From NCBI GenBank assembly GCA_028289375.1, contig JANQQK010000008.1, forward strand, positions 100,825-164,824: a stretch of DNA of 64,000 bases. Reading direction: 5' to 3'. Origin of the DNA: Phycisphaerae bacterium. GTDB taxonomy: Bacteria > Planctomycetota > Phycisphaerae > UBA1845. Below, in pieces: positions 37,593 through 46,025 of this stretch (its first letter is position 1; every line of letters starts with the position of its first letter). The position numbers were made by a program, and so were the translations under genes. The notes under the pieces were generated by a model, which was not told where the DNA came from, made no database searches, and was given only the letters and a program-made list of their open reading frames with translations.

Positions 37593-38519
37593 ATGAAACG
37601 CTTTGAACACAACCGCCTTATCGGACTGATTCTCTTCACCACCACAGCCGCCATCGCCGATGACAAGTTCGCACTCACGTTCCAGTCATCGATCTTCGGC
37701 GGCGATGACAGCATCTACATGATTCACTTGGAAGACGGCGCCATGTGGCGACTCGGAATCGCCGGCGCCGACAACATCGAAGGCACCGCCATGCTGCCCG
37801 ACGGGCGCATACTCGCACTCGACGGCTTCATCGACGACTTCTGGGATATCACACAGATCCCAGGCACGAACCTCGGAACCACCGGCCCGCGCTTCGGCGT
37901 CGACGGCGGACTCGCCTACCATCCCACCATCAACAGGCTGTACAACCTGAACGGCGCCGAGTTATTCGATATCTCCCACACGTGGATCTACCGCATTGAT
38001 CCCGAAACGGGTCAGGCCACGCTCGTCGGAGAAGACCCGGACACGTATGCGGACAGCATCGCCATCAGCAGCGATGGACGGGTCTACGCCGCAGACAATG
38101 TCTTTACAGGCAGGTTCTTCAGCGTGAACCTCGGAACCGGGCGACTCACACCCATCGGGCTGCTCGGGATCAGCGAATCTGATCAAATGGCACTCGCGTT
38201 CGACCAGGAGGACAAGCTCTGGGCCATCGTCGGTGCCGAGTCCAATATCTACACCATCAACACCACAACCGGCCAAGCAATCTTTGAAACCAGCATGGAG
38301 CTGGAGTCGTTCCGCTGGGGCGGTCTCGTCGTGCTCCCCGATCGACCCGGCGATTGCGACGGCGATGGCGACACCGATTTCGCTGACTTCGCAACGTTCC
38401 AGCAGTGCGCCGGTGCCTTCACCGAAGCATGCACGTGCGCCGACATCAACCGCAACGGCGCTGTCGACACGCAGGACCTGAGCATCTTCGAGGACATTCG
38501 CACCAATCCGACACCGTGA
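37593..38519 (+). CDS. Secreted propeller-like protein with dockerin-like C-terminus
   Basis: A 308-residue protein with a signal peptide (MKRFEHNRLIGLILFTTTAAIA). Its repeated segments of the type RIDPETGQATLVGEDPDTYADSIAISSDG and FSVNLGTGRLTPIGLLG resemble beta-propeller repeats found in secreted planctomycete proteins. The end carries two Ca-loop-like segments, DCDGDGDTDFADFATFQQC and DINRNGAVDTQDLSIF, as in dockerin type I. The chosen ATG has GGAG 8 nt upstream; the frame is open back to 37542 but the signal peptide begins here. It is divergent from the sigma factor gene, whose regulon might include it. Ligand or activity unknown. Confidence 0.75.
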   Translation: MKRFEHNRLIGLILFTTTAAIADDKFALTFQSSIFGGDDSIYMIHLEDGAMWRLGIAGADNIEGTAMLPDGRILALDGFIDDFWDITQIPGTNLGTTGPRFGVDGGLAYHPTINRLYNLNGAELFDISHTWIYRIDPETGQATLVGEDPDTYADSIAISSDGRVYAADNVFTGRFFSVNLGTGRLTPIGLLGISESDQMALAFDQEDKLWAIVGAESNIYTINTTTGQAIFETSMELESFRWGGLVVLPDRPGDCDGDGDTDFADFATFQQCAGAFTEACTCADINRNGAVDTQDLSIFEDIRTNPTP

Positions 38520-38561
38520 GCGCTCTGCCCATCGGCGGACGCAGACGCTAAACTGCCCGCC

Positions 38562-39041
38562 ATGCCCAGCGAGACGCTCATTAAGATCCGTACGATGCTC
38601 GACGAACGTGGCATCGAATACCGATGCCTCACGCACGAACCAACGCGGACGTCCGAAGAGTCGGCCCGCGTCCGGGGCGAACCCGTCGAAATCGGCGGCA
38701 AGGCGCTTCTCGTCAAAATCGACGATCAGTTCCGACTGTTCGTGCTCAGTGCAGCGCTCAGATTCGATTCAGCCACGGTGAAGAAACGGTTCAACGCCCG
38801 GAAGATCCGCTTCGCCTCGGCGGAAGAACTGATGGACATGACGGGTCTCGTGCCAGGATCGGTTCCCCCCTTCGGTGAGCCGATCCTGCCTTTTCCCCTG
38901 CTCATCGATGCGTCCATCACCCAGAACGACCGCATCGCCTTCAACGCAGGTTCACTCACAGATTCGGTGATCATGGCCGTCGACGACTACCTCTCGGTCG
39001 CCGCCGGTGATGTCTCAACTTTTACCCGCCCCGCCGACTGA
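38562..39041 (+). CDS. YbaK/ProX-type aminoacyl-tRNA deacylase domain protein
   Basis: A 159-residue single-domain protein. The YbaK fold is indicated by IEYRCLTHEPTRTSEESARVRGEP near the N-terminus and IGGKALLVKIDDQFRLFVLSA with the conserved Lys. GLVPGSVPPFGEP lies near residue 97 and IAFNAGSLTDSVIM near the C-terminus. These proteins hydrolyse mischarged tRNAs in trans, removing for example Cys or Ala from tRNA-Pro. Which aminoacyl-tRNA this one edits cannot be told. No SD is visible before the ATG. Confidence 0.88.
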   Translation: MPSETLIKIRTMLDERGIEYRCLTHEPTRTSEESARVRGEPVEIGGKALLVKIDDQFRLFVLSAALRFDSATVKKRFNARKIRFASAEELMDMTGLVPGSVPPFGEPILPFPLLIDASITQNDRIAFNAGSLTDSVIMAVDDYLSVAAGDVSTFTRPAD

Positions 39042-39117
39042 CACCTCGTTACACCCCATCCCTTTTCGCCACGAACCCGATCGCGTACAGTCCACCTCTC
39101 ATTCAGGAGATCCACCG

Positions 39118-39711
39118 ATGAGCAACAACAAAGTTCACAGCGTCTGCGTTTACTGTGCCTCCAGCACGCAAGCCGACCCCATCTACCGCGAATCCGCACG
39201 CAACCTGGGCCACGCGCTCGGATCAGCCGGAATCAGCGTCGTCTACGGCGGCGGTCGCGATGGTTCCATGGGCGCGGTCGCCGATGGTGCCCTCGAAGCC
39301 GGTGGCAAGGTGATCGGCATCCTCCCGCAATTCATGCACGACATAGAGCCAGGCCATCCCGACATCACCGAACTGCGCATGGTCGACAACATGCACGAAC
39401 GCAAGCTGGCCATGATTGAAGACGTCGACGCCGCCATCGCCCTGCCCGGCGGAACCGGCACCTTCGAGGAACTCCTCGAAGCCATCACATGGAAGCGCCT
39501 GGGCTTGTTCATGAAACCGATCGTCATCATGAACTTCAATCGCTACTACGACCCACTCATCCAGATGCTCGACATGTCCATCGAGCAGAAGTTCATGGAC
39601 CCGCGACACGCCGACATGTGGAGCGTCGTCGAACATCCCGAACACGTCATCGACGCCATCCGAAGCGCGCCCGGCTGGGACGAATCCGCCAAGGACTTCG
39701 CCTCCATTTGA
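39118..39711 (+). CDS. LOG-family phosphoribohydrolase (lysine-decarboxylase-like)
   Basis: A 197-residue protein of the LOG family, which cleaves cytokinin or purine nucleoside 5'-monophosphates to base and ribose 5-phosphate. SVCVYCASSTQADPIY opens it; VVYGGGRDGSMGAVADGALEAGG and PGGTGTFEELLEAITWKRLG are the two signature motifs. The older annotation, lysine decarboxylase, is not supported because the PGGxGTxxE motif belongs to nucleotide hydrolases. The ATG has AGGAGA 7 nt upstream (39105-39110), which decides against the longer frame from 39007. It is followed at 12 nt by the phosphodiesterase gene. Confidence 0.93.
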   Translation: MSNNKVHSVCVYCASSTQADPIYRESARNLGHALGSAGISVVYGGGRDGSMGAVADGALEAGGKVIGILPQFMHDIEPGHPDITELRMVDNMHERKLAMIEDVDAAIALPGGTGTFEELLEAITWKRLGLFMKPIVIMNFNRYYDPLIQMLDMSIEQKFMDPRHADMWSVVEHPEHVIDAIRSAPGWDESAKDFASI

Positions 39712-39723
39712 CCATTGACCGCC

Positions 39724-41430
39724 ATGAGCAACGCACAATCGAAGGGCTTCCACAGTTCCATGACACGAATCCTTCAAATACCACTGCTAGCATGTCTGTT
39801 TCTCGCCGCAGCTGGCCAAACGTGCGAAACACATGCGTCAGAAAAACCCAAACTATGCGTCGTCGTCGTCATCGATCAGCTTCGCTGCGATCTGGTCACG
39901 CGCTATGAAGACCATTTCGGCAACGACGGTTTCAAACGACTCATGCGCGAAGGCGGTTTCTGGCCAAACGCATACTTCCGCCAAGGCTCATCCGCCACAG
40001 GCCCCGGTCACGCCACCATCTCCACCGGCAAACATCCGCGTCAGCACGGCATCGTCGGCAACCGCTGGCCACCCGATCCCGCCAAGTCCAAGCAACGCCA
40101 CGCTGTCGATGATCCGTCGTGTTCGATTCTTGGGTTGGATGTCCCCGATTATGTTCGCGGCAAGTCACCTCGCGCGATCATCGGACGTGCCCTCGGCGAC
40201 GAACTGAAACTGGCTGACACACGCTCACGCGTCTTCTCCGTAGCACTGAAAGACCGCGCCGCCATCTTCCTCGGCGGTCGCCGCCCCGACGCCGCGTTCT
40301 GGTGGAATCCCTACACCGGGGAGTTCCGATCCAGCACCTACTACATGGATCAACTGCCGCCCTACGTCGCGTCCTTCAATCGCAAACGATGGTGCGACCG
40401 TTTCGTCGGCGCCACTTGGGACCACCTCCTCCCCCACGATGCCTACGACCGCTGCCTGAAACGCACCCGCACCGAACCGCCATTCAAGGTCGCCGCAACC
40501 ACGTCACTGCCCTACCGTTTCCTCCCAACCAACGCACCGCCTGATCGACAGTTCTACTTCGCCCTCTACGCCTCGCCATTCGGCAACGACATCGCCCTCG
40601 AAATGACCAGGCGCGTGCTCGAGAACGAAAAAATCGGACAAGGCAACGCCACCGATCTGCTCTTCGTAGGATTCTCCGCAAACGACGTCGCCGGTCACGT
40701 CTTCGGCCCCAACAGTCCCGAGATCATGGACCTCACCGTCCGCACCGACCGTCATCTCGCCACCCTGCTCAACATGCTCGATGAGCAGGTCGGCCCCGGT
40801 CACTACCATGTCGCCCTCACCGGCGACCATGGCGTCACGACCCCGCCCGAGACCGCCGCGCACATCACGCCCGACGTCAAACGCTTCGACGCAGACCAGC
40901 TTCTCACAGATCTCAACGACCATCTCGTCGAAAAGCACGGCAGCCTGCCAGACAGCCGATCCTACACCCGCGCACGCAACATCCCGTGGATCTACCTCGA
41001 CCAGGCCATCGACCAGATGACTGCCGGCGACCGCAAAGCCGTTCTCGCCACCGCCGTCGCGTTCCTCCGCAGTCGCGACTTCGTGCAGGACGCTTTCTCA
41101 TCGGTCGACCTCGCCGGGCCAGCCCCGTCAACCAATGACCACCACCGCCTGCTCGCATGGCGCGCCTACCACCCCGTCCGCAGCGGCCATCTCTACGTGC
41201 AGATCAAACCAGGCTGCGAAAAGGCAGGTTCCAACTACGCCGGCCACAACAACGCCCTTACCCACGACCGCCACGTGCCCATCTTCATCGCCGGACCGGG
41301 CGTCAAATCAGGCCGCTATTTCCAACCCGCCGACCCCGCCGACATCGCCGTCACCCTTGCCGCACTGCTCGGCATCGAACCGCCCCTCGAGTCGACAGGC
41401 CGCGTGCTCCACGAAGCCATCGGAAACTGA
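39724..41430 (+). CDS. Secreted alkaline-phosphatase-superfamily phosphodiesterase
   Basis: A protein of about 568 residues with a signal peptide (hydrophobic MTRILQIPLLACLFLAAAG). It has the nucleotide pyrophosphatase/phosphodiesterase fold: VVVIDQLRCDL (metal Asp) and SSATGPGHATISTGKHPRQHGI (nucleophile Thr/Ser region). SANDVAGHVFGPNSPE and ALTGDHGV supply further Asp and His metal ligands. It would hydrolyse phosphomonoesters or diesters in the periplasm. Two starts are possible, ATG 39724 and ATG 39760; the second begins right at the signal peptide, neither has a good SD. It may share a transcript with the LOG gene upstream. Confidence 0.88.
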   Translation: MSNAQSKGFHSSMTRILQIPLLACLFLAAAGQTCETHASEKPKLCVVVVIDQLRCDLVTRYEDHFGNDGFKRLMREGGFWPNAYFRQGSSATGPGHATISTGKHPRQHGIVGNRWPPDPAKSKQRHAVDDPSCSILGLDVPDYVRGKSPRAIIGRALGDELKLADTRSRVFSVALKDRAAIFLGGRRPDAAFWWNPYTGEFRSSTYYMDQLPPYVASFNRKRWCDRFVGATWDHLLPHDAYDRCLKRTRTEPPFKVAATTSLPYRFLPTNAPPDRQFYFALYASPFGNDIALEMTRRVLENEKIGQGNATDLLFVGFSANDVAGHVFGPNSPEIMDLTVRTDRHLATLLNMLDEQVGPGHYHVALTGDHGVTTPPETAAHITPDVKRFDADQLLTDLNDHLVEKHGSLPDSRSYTRARNIPWIYLDQAIDQMTAGDRKAVLATAVAFLRSRDFVQDAFSSVDLAGPAPSTNDHHRLLAWRAYHPVRSGHLYVQIKPGCEKAGSNYAGHNNALTHDRHVPIFIAGPGVKSGRYFQPADPADIAVTLAALLGIEPPLESTGRVLHEAIGN

Positions 41431-41880
41431 TTCGCACATCGCATCAAGTCAACGGTCCGTGGATACGAACAGCGCGCAAAAAGAAACCCAGCCGGCTGGG
41501 TGCTACAGCCGAGCTGGGTCAGGAGTGGATGCCCCCTTTTACTGTTTCCTCCCCTCCTCACCCCGGGAGGAGCCTCTTTCCCCCGCGTCAACTCAAGAGA
41601 CGAGGGCGAAAATCACTTGCTTTCCCCCGCTTCGATCCCCCAAGTCCGCTTCTTTCCACCGCTCGATCGGCTTCAGTCATGAGCCTCATCGAGTTGGGCG
41701 AAGTCTATCCGTCCCGGATGAATGCTTGTTGTGTTGCGCGCTAAAAAGGGGTTAATTCAGGGAAATTCCTGACGCACCACACTGGGCAGCCAAGCATTGT
41801 GAAATCAATCCGTGGAAACGCCAGTGCCACAATGTGACATCGTCGACGAGTGATGAGAATTGCTGTGTTCTGCAGTGCTA
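41431..41880. other. Non-coding 450-nt spacer between convergent genes
   Basis: No frame here has a recognisable product. The segment 41535-41640 is pyrimidine-rich on the plus strand and contains CTCCTC-ACCCCGG-GAGGAG, a 6-bp hairpin. GC content falls near 41740-41870. A stronger hairpin at 41486-41519 is listed separately. The minus-strand lipoprotein gene ending at 41881 would have a 3' untranslated region of about 360 nt up to that hairpin, which might hide a small RNA. Confidence 0.5.
41486..41519 (-). terminator. Intrinsic-terminator-like hairpin, minus strand
   Basis: ACCCAGC (41486-41492) pairs with GCTGGGT (41513-41519) and CGGCTG (41493-41498) with CAGCCG (41506-41511), leaving a 7-nt loop and one bulged base. 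Read on the minus strand the stem is followed directly by TTTCTTTTT, the layout of a rho-independent terminator for transcription coming from 42663. A 16-nt perfect palindrome (41486-41501) offers an alternative fold, so it could also be a dispersed palindromic repeat. Confidence 0.55.
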
Positions 41881-42663
41881 TCAGTGCACGCGCGGGTCGT
41901 CTGGGGCGCGATCAAACTGATCCAGCCAGCCATCCAGATCGCGGTCACTGCTGACATCGTCGCCAACGAGCATCTGCCAATCGATCGCGATGAACGAGTC
42001 GAATGCACGATTACCGAATTCCTGCGTCGGGGCAGCCATCGCACGAATCGTCACGCTCGACCTGCCCAGTCCGGCTGGAAACGGTGTCACCTGAATCGCC
42101 ACAATCATCGTATGCCCCGGTGAACGCAGCATGATGTTCGACGCCGTCGTCACGATCCCAGTTCCCGGTGCCTGCTCAGCCGTGCCCTCGCGCAGGCACA
42201 CCGTCGCAATCTGGTCTGCCGTCCCGTTGAAGCCGTAGAAATTCAAGACCTGTTGAATTTCTGTGTCGCGAATTTGACGCACGTCCGGTACGCCGGGCAC
42301 CGTCGTGAACACCAGTCGCCACAACGCTTGATTGTCATTACGCACCACCGTCACGCCCTGTGTCGCGGCGTCGCGAACCTCGAGCGGCGTCCAGTTGGCT
42401 GGGTAGGTGAATCCAAGCAGCGGGAAATCGGGGTGGCCATACACGCCACCCGTCGGAACCGGCGGTCGCCCGTTCGGAAACGAAATGACCTGCCCATTGT
42501 AGTAATCCCACGCCAACGCTTCATTGCCAGTGACATTCGGGCACAACACCGACAGCCCGACCCCGCCAATCGGAATCTGCCCCGTCCCGCCGCAACCGGA
42601 CACCGTCAGCGTTGCCAAAACCATCACGGCCAAACGGCCTGTCCATCGCATCATCGCATTCAT
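41881..42663 (-). CDS. Lipoprotein of unknown function with TSP3-like tail
   Basis: A 260-residue protein starting MNAMMRWTGRLAVMVLATLTVSGC, a lipoprotein signal with Cys at residue 24. The body contains FTYPANWTPLEVRDAATQGVTVVRND and later beta-rich segments of a possible PsbP/PrsW-like fold that I cannot confirm. The end, SDRDLDGWLDQFDRAPDDP, looks like one thrombospondin type 3 calcium loop. The frame is open to 42783, but the ATG at 42663 fits the signal peptide and avoids overlap with the amidase gene. It is third in a minus-strand group after the epimerase and amidase genes, with a terminator-like hairpin 360 nt downstream. Confidence 0.75.
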   Translation of the reverse strand: MNAMMRWTGRLAVMVLATLTVSGCGGTGQIPIGGVGLSVLCPNVTGNEALAWDYYNGQVISFPNGRPPVPTGGVYGHPDFPLLGFTYPANWTPLEVRDAATQGVTVVRNDNQALWRLVFTTVPGVPDVRQIRDTEIQQVLNFYGFNGTADQIATVCLREGTAEQAPGTGIVTTASNIMLRSPGHTMIVAIQVTPFPAGLGRSSVTIRAMAAPTQEFGNRAFDSFIAIDWQMLVGDDVSSDRDLDGWLDQFDRAPDDPRVH

Positions 42664-42758
42664 GACCCAATCCCCACGAAGAAACTCGTTCATGGGATGG
42701 TACCGCCGCACGCGGAGGGTTCTGAAGAAAAACGAAACGAAAAGGCGGGTTCGCAGGA

Positions 42759-43634
42759 TTATCGGAGCCTGACCCGGCCCCATTCAAACGCAGGGCCTGG
42801 ATCGACCTTGTGGTCGGTAATGTGGTGATGTCCGAGAACCCCCTGAAAAGTGGCCAACCGCTTCGCGGACAGGACGTTGCGTTCGACCCGTTCACGTCGA
42901 TCGCGCGGGAATTCGGGCTTGATGCCCGGCAACGCCTGTCGCAGTGCCTGAATCAGCGCTGTCAGGGACGCGTACTGCGCATCGGTGTAGGGGAACTGGT
43001 ACAGCTTCTTGCGCTGCATCACGCCGGAAAGCATGCGATTCGTCGGTTCAAGTCCCGCATCCGCCGTGGCTTTCAAGAGGCCTTCTCGCGTTTCGTACGC
43101 ACCGACGTTGGCGATCTCGATCCCCACCGAGCGGTCATTGGCCGACCCCGCATGCCGGGCACGCTCCCGGATGTCGAGCGTCTGGTAGATCGTCCCGTCG
43201 CGGTCGATCAGAAAATGGGAGCTCAGACCCCGAATGTCATGCAGTATCTGAAAACAGCGATTGCTCGTCCCGGCTGCGTCGTAGTGGATCACCACCTGAT
43301 CCACCGCACGCCGAATGCGTTCCGCCTCCGTTCCGCGCGAATTCTCATCCAACAGACATGCCCGAACGCCGTACCGCTCCGGCGTATCGCAGCCATTGGC
43401 TGGCCGACTCGGCAACGTTCGCCGCCGATCGAAGAAACCGGTTTCGAGGTATCCGTCGTACCCGCCGCGCTGATCCCAGCGGAGCACGGGTGCATCAACC
43501 GGAAAGGCCTCGCCGCACACGACAATCGCATTCTCCGCCGCCAACGGTGCGGTTGGCTGCGTCCGATCCGGTGTCGAGCAACTCCCGATGATGCCCGTCG
43601 AGAGACAGACCGTCGCCAGCAGACAGCGCATCAC
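42759..43634 (-). CDS. N-acetylmuramoyl-L-alanine amidase (Amidase_2), probable lipoprotein
   Basis: A 291-residue protein beginning MMRCLLATVCLSTGIIGSC, a lipoprotein signal. The Amidase_2/PGRP-like domain shows VVIHYDAAGTS, SSHFLIDRDGTIYQTLD, HAGSANDRSVGIEIAN and VLGHHHITDHKVDPGPAFEWGRV. The His residues and the Asp of KVDPG are the expected zinc ligands. It cleaves the bond between N-acetylmuramic acid and the stem peptide, outside the cytoplasm. The GTG start overlaps the TGA of the dipeptide epimerase gene (GTGA) with GGAGGT 6 nt upstream, so both are made together; the epimerase would process the L-Ala-D-Glu part of the released peptides. Confidence 0.92.
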   Translation of the reverse strand: MMRCLLATVCLSTGIIGSCSTPDRTQPTAPLAAENAIVVCGEAFPVDAPVLRWDQRGGYDGYLETGFFDRRRTLPSRPANGCDTPERYGVRACLLDENSRGTEAERIRRAVDQVVIHYDAAGTSNRCFQILHDIRGLSSHFLIDRDGTIYQTLDIRERARHAGSANDRSVGIEIANVGAYETREGLLKATADAGLEPTNRMLSGVMQRKKLYQFPYTDAQYASLTALIQALRQALPGIKPEFPRDRRERVERNVLSAKRLATFQGVLGHHHITDHKVDPGPAFEWGRVRLR

Positions 43635-44671
43635 CGCATCACCTCCACCACGCCAAGTCCCGGTCGATCCGACGGCAGCACCCGATCGCCGTCGAGCACA
43701 AGCCCGCTGAACGGATCATCCGCCAACAGCAGGTGACCATCGAGGTCGACCACGTCGGCCATCGACGCGATTTGCATCGCCGCTGCAACACCCAGACTCG
43801 TCTCGGCCATGCAGCCAAGCATGACCTGCAGTCCATGGGCGCGGGCAAGGTGGATCATCCGCACCGCCTCACAGATGCCGCCGCACTTGGCCAGCTTGAT
43901 GTTCACACCCGTCACTTTGCCCGCCAGTTCAAGGATGTCCTCGGGCACGACACAGTCCTCGTCGGCGAAGATCGGCAGCGGCGACGATTCGTGCAGACGT
44001 TCCAGCTCATCAGAGCGCCCAGCCGGAATGGGTTGTTCGATCAGATCAATCGGGAATTCCCGAAGCGCGTTGATGCGATCGAGCGCTTGCCCCGGATCCC
44101 AACCGGCGTTGGCATCCGCCCGAACGCGTGCGTGCGGTGCGTGGCGGCCAACCAACGACAGCGTCTCCGCGTCGTGATCGCTTCCGACCTTGATTTTGAG
44201 CGATCGAAACGCCGACGCCGCCAGAATCCGCTCGGTCATCTCGTCCGGCGATCCGATGCCGATCGTCATCGACGTTGGCTTCGTCACCGACGGATCAAGC
44301 CCGAGCATTCGCCACACCGGTTGCCCGAGTTTCCTGCCCACCCAGTCATGCAGCGCAGCGTCAATGGCGGCGATCGCGGATCGATGCTGGCCGAACTGTT
44401 CGAGCAGCCGATCGACAATCGCGCGGATCAGGAACGGGTCATCGCCAACAAGCGCTGGCTTGGTTGCCAGTTGCGAGACAACATCCTCGACCGCTTCGAG
44501 CGATTGGTTGTAGTATGGCGACGGAGCCGCCTCGCCCATGCCGACGATGCCGTCATGCTCCACGCTGACGACGATGCGGCGGACGACGCTGCCGTCGACA
44601 CTGGCGCCGGGGCGCGCAATGTGAAACGGATAGGTCGTGTGGGCGGTAATGCGGCGGGTCGAGAAGTGCAT
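43631..44671 (-). CDS. L-Ala-D/L-Glu (dipeptide) epimerase, enolase superfamily
   Basis: A 346-residue muconate-lactonizing-like enzyme. FRSLKIKVG holds the catalytic KxK pair. Metal ligands are the Asp in RVRADANAGW, the Glu in LIEQPIPAG and the Asp in FADEDCV. The second catalytic Lys is in GVNIKLAKCGG, and DLDGHLLLADDPF near the end is typical of dipeptide epimerases. It inverts the Glu residue of murein-derived L-Ala-D-Glu so that ordinary peptidases can degrade it. The frame is open for 80 codons upstream, but family alignment starts at the ATG at 44671. It is coupled to the amidase gene and divergent from the SpoIID gene 61 nt away. Confidence 0.9.
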   Translation of the reverse strand: MHFSTRRITAHTTYPFHIARPGASVDGSVVRRIVVSVEHDGIVGMGEAAPSPYYNQSLEAVEDVVSQLATKPALVGDDPFLIRAIVDRLLEQFGQHRSAIAAIDAALHDWVGRKLGQPVWRMLGLDPSVTKPTSMTIGIGSPDEMTERILAASAFRSLKIKVGSDHDAETLSLVGRHAPHARVRADANAGWDPGQALDRINALREFPIDLIEQPIPAGRSDELERLHESSPLPIFADEDCVVPEDILELAGKVTGVNIKLAKCGGICEAVRMIHLARAHGLQVMLGCMAETSLGVAAAMQIASMADVVDLDGHLLLADDPFSGLVLDGDRVLPSDRPGLGVVEVMR

Positions 44672-44732
44672 GGCTGCAGGGTAGCGGCTTGTGCATTGAC
44701 GTTCCAGCATCAACTTGTCAGGGATTGCGTGC

Positions 44733-46025
44733 ATGAAGACTGTGCGAATCGGCATCGTCCTGCCCGAAGACGCGCGACGCGAGCTGCGCGTGCGATCGCT
44801 GGCCGACATGCTCCGCGTCAATGGCGAACGGTCCGACAAGACAACGTGGACGTTGCATGCTGAAGGAGAGACGATCGACGACGGCGATCGGCGCGTGGCG
44901 AAGCTGAGCATTGAACCAGTGACGACGCCGGAGCAGCCGCAGCTCGTTGTTGAAAACGTCCGGGCCGGTCGCGGTTTTCATTGGGAGCAGGCGATCAACA
45001 TCACGCTGCCGGGCACGATCGAGGTCACGGTTCGCGACGACGCGTTGATGCTCGTCAACGAACTGCCGCTGGAAACGTACCTGGCTGGCGTGCTGACGTC
45101 GGAAATGAGTGGCGAATGCCCACTGGAATTTCTCAAGGCCCAGTGTGTGACGGCGCGTTCATGGATGATCGCCGCAACCGAACGTAAGCACGCGGACCTT
45201 GGCATCGATTTCTGCAACGACGACTGCTGCCAGCGATTTCAGGGCATCGCCAGTGTCACGGATGCAGCGCGGCGCGCGGCGGATGAGACCGCCGGCGAGG
45301 TCATGGTGCATGACAGCGGCGTGGTGGTCGATGCGAACTATTCCAAATCATGCGGCGGGATTGTTGAAGCTCCGGTGCACGTGTGGGGCCATGACAAGCC
45401 GGGACAGTATGCGGTGGCGGATGGTCCTGCCGATGACGGCGTTGCTCGTTTTTTTCCATTGGCTGCGGACGCCGTGGTGGACTACGTTGGCGGTTCGTGG
45501 TTGAAGCGATGTCGTGCCTGGTGCAGTCCGAATGTCGTGCCCGATGCCGACCTGCCACGCTATCTGGGCCGCATCGATGACGGCGGTGGGCATTTTCGCT
45601 GGCGTGTCAGTTATACCGCCGATGAACTGTGCGCAATTCTAAATCGCAAGCGACGGTTGAGCGCGTCACGCATTCGGGATCTGGCCGTGACACGACGGGG
45701 CGTGAGCGGACGGGCAACGGCGATGACGGTTGACTATGTTGCCGACGACGGCGGGCGCCGAACAGAGACCATAGAGGATCAATACGCCATTCGCGACGCG
45801 CTGAGTGCGTCGTTTCTGTACAGCAGCGCGTTCGACATTCGGGTGGCGCGTGACGCGGAGGGTTGGCCAACTCGGATCGAGCTGATCGGGGCGGGTTGGG
45901 GACATGGGGCCGGTTTGTGTCAGATCGGGGCGTTGGGGATGGCGTTGTCGGGATTCGACTATCGTGCGATTCTGCACCACTATTTTACGAACATGCAGAT
46001 CGAGCGAATCGGCGGAACATCATGA
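44733..46025 (+). CDS. SpoIID/LytB-domain protein
   Basis: A 430-residue protein with the SpoIID domain. NELPLETYLAGVLTSEMSGECPLEFLKAQCVTARSWMI carries the Glu expected for lytic transglycosylase activity. DFCNDDCCQRFQGI, NYSKSCGGI and GAGWGHGAGLCQIGALGMAL are the other signatures. In Bacillus, SpoIID cuts glycan strands devoid of stem peptides, which would suit a partner of the amidase encoded next door. No signal peptide is visible from the ATG at 44733; a TTG at 44715 does not add one. Its TGA overlaps the murQ ATG (ATGA), so the two are translationally coupled. Confidence 0.9.
   Translation: MKTVRIGIVLPEDARRELRVRSLADMLRVNGERSDKTTWTLHAEGETIDDGDRRVAKLSIEPVTTPEQPQLVVENVRAGRGFHWEQAINITLPGTIEVTVRDDALMLVNELPLETYLAGVLTSEMSGECPLEFLKAQCVTARSWMIAATERKHADLGIDFCNDDCCQRFQGIASVTDAARRAADETAGEVMVHDSGVVVDANYSKSCGGIVEAPVHVWGHDKPGQYAVADGPADDGVARFFPLAADAVVDYVGGSWLKRCRAWCSPNVVPDADLPRYLGRIDDGGGHFRWRVSYTADELCAILNRKRRLSASRIRDLAVTRRGVSGRATAMTVDYVADDGGRRTETIEDQYAIRDALSASFLYSSAFDIRVARDAEGWPTRIELIGAGWGHGAGLCQIGALGMALSGFDYRAILHHYFTNMQIERIGGTS

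Noticed and set aside
39007..39117. A 37-codon N-terminal extension of the LOG-family protein
   Set aside because: It overlaps the preceding deacylase gene and is Pro/Ser-rich; the ATG at 39118 has a good SD and matches the family.
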